Assembly (NCBI RefSeq): GCF_003726035.1
Contig: NZ_QICD01000004.1
Span: forward strand, 82,103-146,102
Length of the DNA: 64,000 nt
Source of the DNA: Paraeggerthella hongkongensis
GTDB taxonomy: Bacteria > Actinomycetota > Coriobacteriia > Coriobacteriales > Eggerthellaceae
Direction of reading: 5' to 3'
The position numbers and the translations under genes are program-made. The notes below the pieces were generated by a model that was not told the DNA's origin, did no database searches, and saw only the letters and a program-made list of their open reading frames with translations. Each line of letters opens with the position of its first letter. Within the stretch, counting starts at the first letter, position 1. Below, piece after piece: positions 62,963-64,000 of this stretch.

Positions 62963-63859
62963 ATGCAGCAACTGGGAGACGAGCGTGTTCTGTTCGCGTT
63001 TGCGCGCGATTTGGAGCCGGCGCTTACCGTGGAATCGGGCGAGACGGTGCGTATTCGCACGAAGGATTGCTTCGGCAATCAAGTTCGGACGTCCGAGGAC
63101 GCGCTTGATGAAATCGATTGGGACGCCATCAACCCGGCTACCGGTCCCGTTTTCGTGCGCGGCGCCCGGCCGGGCGGAGCGCTCAAGGTGACTATCGAGA
63201 ACATCGAGTTGGACGACCAGACCGCTTCGTGCACGGGCAAGGACGAAGGCGTGTGCGGCGATCGGTTCGATGCGTGGAGCACGCGCCTGTGCGCCATCGA
63301 GGACGACAGGCTGGTGTGGAACGATAGGCTGTCCATCCCGCTCAATCCCATGATCGGCGTCATCGGCGTTGCTCCGGCGGGCGACCCGGTGAACTGCGGA
63401 ACGCCGGGCAGCCACGGCGGCAACATGGACAACACCGCCATTACCACGGGAGCCACGCTGTACTTCCCGGTGGCGGTGGAGGGCGCGCTGTTCGGCTGCG
63501 GCGATATGCACGCCGCCATGGGCGATGGCGAGATCAGCGTTTCGGGTGCGGAAGTGGCCGGCTACGCCACGGTCACGCTCACGGCGCTTCCCGATTTGCA
63601 TGTGGTTGATCCCCTCATCGAAAACGAAACGCATCTGGGGGTCATCGCATCCGCCGAGTCTTTGGATGCAGCTGCCGACCGAGCGGTGCATCAGATGGTC
63701 GATCTGCTGCACGATCGTACGGGCACGCCCCAGGACGAGTTGGTCATGCTGCTGTCCCTGGTCGCTGACGTGCAGGTATGCCAAATGGTCGACCCGGAGA
63801 AAACCGTGCGCTTCATGGTGCCGAAGTACGTTTTGGATGCATTGGAATTCAGCCTGTAG
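62963..63859 (+). CDS. Acetamidase/formamidase family protein
   Basis: A 298-aa member of the FmdA/AmdA family, zinc-dependent amidases that release ammonia from short amides. It has TVESGETVRIRTKDCFGNQ, GPVFVRGARPGGALKV, GTPGSHGGNMDNTAITTGAT and the core LFGCGDMHAAMGDGEISVSG. The length matches the short form of the family. GAGGAAAGGAAAA precedes the ATG. The physiological substrate is not certain. Confidence 0.92.
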   Translation: MQQLGDERVLFAFARDLEPALTVESGETVRIRTKDCFGNQVRTSEDALDEIDWDAINPATGPVFVRGARPGGALKVTIENIELDDQTASCTGKDEGVCGDRFDAWSTRLCAIEDDRLVWNDRLSIPLNPMIGVIGVAPAGDPVNCGTPGSHGGNMDNTAITTGATLYFPVAVEGALFGCGDMHAAMGDGEISVSGAEVAGYATVTLTALPDLHVVDPLIENETHLGVIASAESLDAAADRAVHQMVDLLHDRTGTPQDELVMLLSLVADVQVCQMVDPEKTVRFMVPKYVLDALEFSL

Positions 63860-63864
63860 CGAAA

Positions 63865-63881
63865 GATGAGACAAAGGGACG
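63865..63881 (+). repeat. Truncated or variant end of the GGGACGGGGTCAATG hairpin family
   Basis: GATGAGACAAAGGGACG is identical to the first 17 nt of copy B's arm (44593-44609), then continues as TGTTCCTATAG instead of GGGTCAATG. No matching right arm is seen before the window ends. Confidence 0.55.
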
Positions 63882-64000
63882 TGTTCCTATAGTTTTGTCA
63901 AGCGGCTGCCGGAAGGCTTTCCGGCATGGGGCGACCGGCTTCGGGCATGGCGAGGCGGGCCCCGGCTCCCGGGGCGCGCGGGCCTTCCGGCCGGGCCTCG
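63882..64000. other. Very GC-rich window end of unknown nature
   Basis: After TTCCTATAGTTTTGTCAAG the sequence turns abruptly to >75% G+C with short hairpins (GCCGGAAGGCTTTCCGGC). It may be the start of an insertion sequence or of a GC-rich gene on either strand, but too little is present. Confidence 0.3.

Noticed and set aside
1..64000. CRISPR arrays, rRNA operons, prophage genes or an intact transposase
   Set aside because: No regularly spaced direct repeats, rRNA-like sequence, phage structural genes or transposase motifs were seen in the window.

Overview
The window is chromosomal DNA from a high-G+C, anaerobic, menaquinone-respiring bacterium. The best fit is the actinobacterial class Coriobacteriia, family Eggerthellaceae (Eggerthella/Gordonibacter/Adlercreutzia relatives). 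This rests on gene content, not on a database search: two Tat-exported flavoprotein reductases beside a dedicated regulator, a 12-TM LuxR-type membrane regulator, a molybdopterin reductase operon with its own TorD and NapG/NapH-like partners, a complete chorismate-to-DHNA-CoA menaquinone cluster, and oleate hydratase. Most genes carry strong AAGGAG-type ribosome sites, but a few appear to be leaderless.

Layout. 1-9.4 kb: the tail of an unknown gene coupled to ispE, then lemA, an orphan hybrid histidine kinase, a small membrane protein, oleate hydratase, tRNA-Ser(GCU), a DUF2207 membrane protein and a shikimate-kinase-like P-loop protein. A decayed tRNA-binding (CsaA-like) gene follows. 9.5-18.3 kb: a cytidylate-kinase-like protein, a Tat/FMN/FAD reductase divergent from a membrane LuxR regulator, an AgcS symporter behind a glycine riboswitch, an L,D-transpeptidase and a MarR regulator. 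18.4-26.3 kb: a six-gene molybdoenzyme operon (catalytic subunit, FeS subunit, DmsC/NrfD-like anchor, TorD, NapG-like, NapH-like) lying between two directly oriented copies of a ~240-bp terminal-inverted-repeat element. 26.3-28.6 kb: tetR and a 14-TM MFS exporter, linked by repeated GTAC-N4-GTAC sites. 28.8-37.5 kb: rlmH, an M6 metalloprotease with a surface-anchor-like tail, exonuclease III, an SLC13/ArsB-type transporter, folE, an ACT protein and a CorA fused to an extra membrane domain. 37.6-43.2 kb: a second Tat flavoprotein reductase divergent from a LysR regulator, a small protein resembling the glycyl-radical tail of anaerobic ribonucleotide reductase, nhaA, and a mechanosensitive channel with a zinc ribbon. 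43.3-51.6 kb: menF-menD-menH-menB-menE/C, ending in a MenE-MenC fusion. 51.7-64 kb: an amino-acid antiporter, xpt-pbuX, a CBS/CorC membrane protein, an amidohydrolase, a CIRCE-controlled groEL without groES, a YigZ protein, a membrane Ser/Thr kinase and an acetamidase/formamidase.

How it fits together. The menaquinone genes make the quinone that the molybdoenzyme operon would draw on. The two Tat flavoproteins are typical terminal reductases of such anaerobes, each beside its own regulator (LuxR-membrane or LysR), which suggests substrate-induced respiration of different electron acceptors.

Mobile and structural DNA. Three kinds of dispersed palindrome are present: the ~240-bp TIR repeat (two copies), a GGGACGGGGTCAATG hairpin of two perfect 36-bp arms (two copies plus one truncated or variant end), and a single 25-bp-arm hairpin. 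One 36-bp hairpin lies inside the 5' end of menD and is translated. I found no rRNA, CRISPR array, phage genes or intact transposase.
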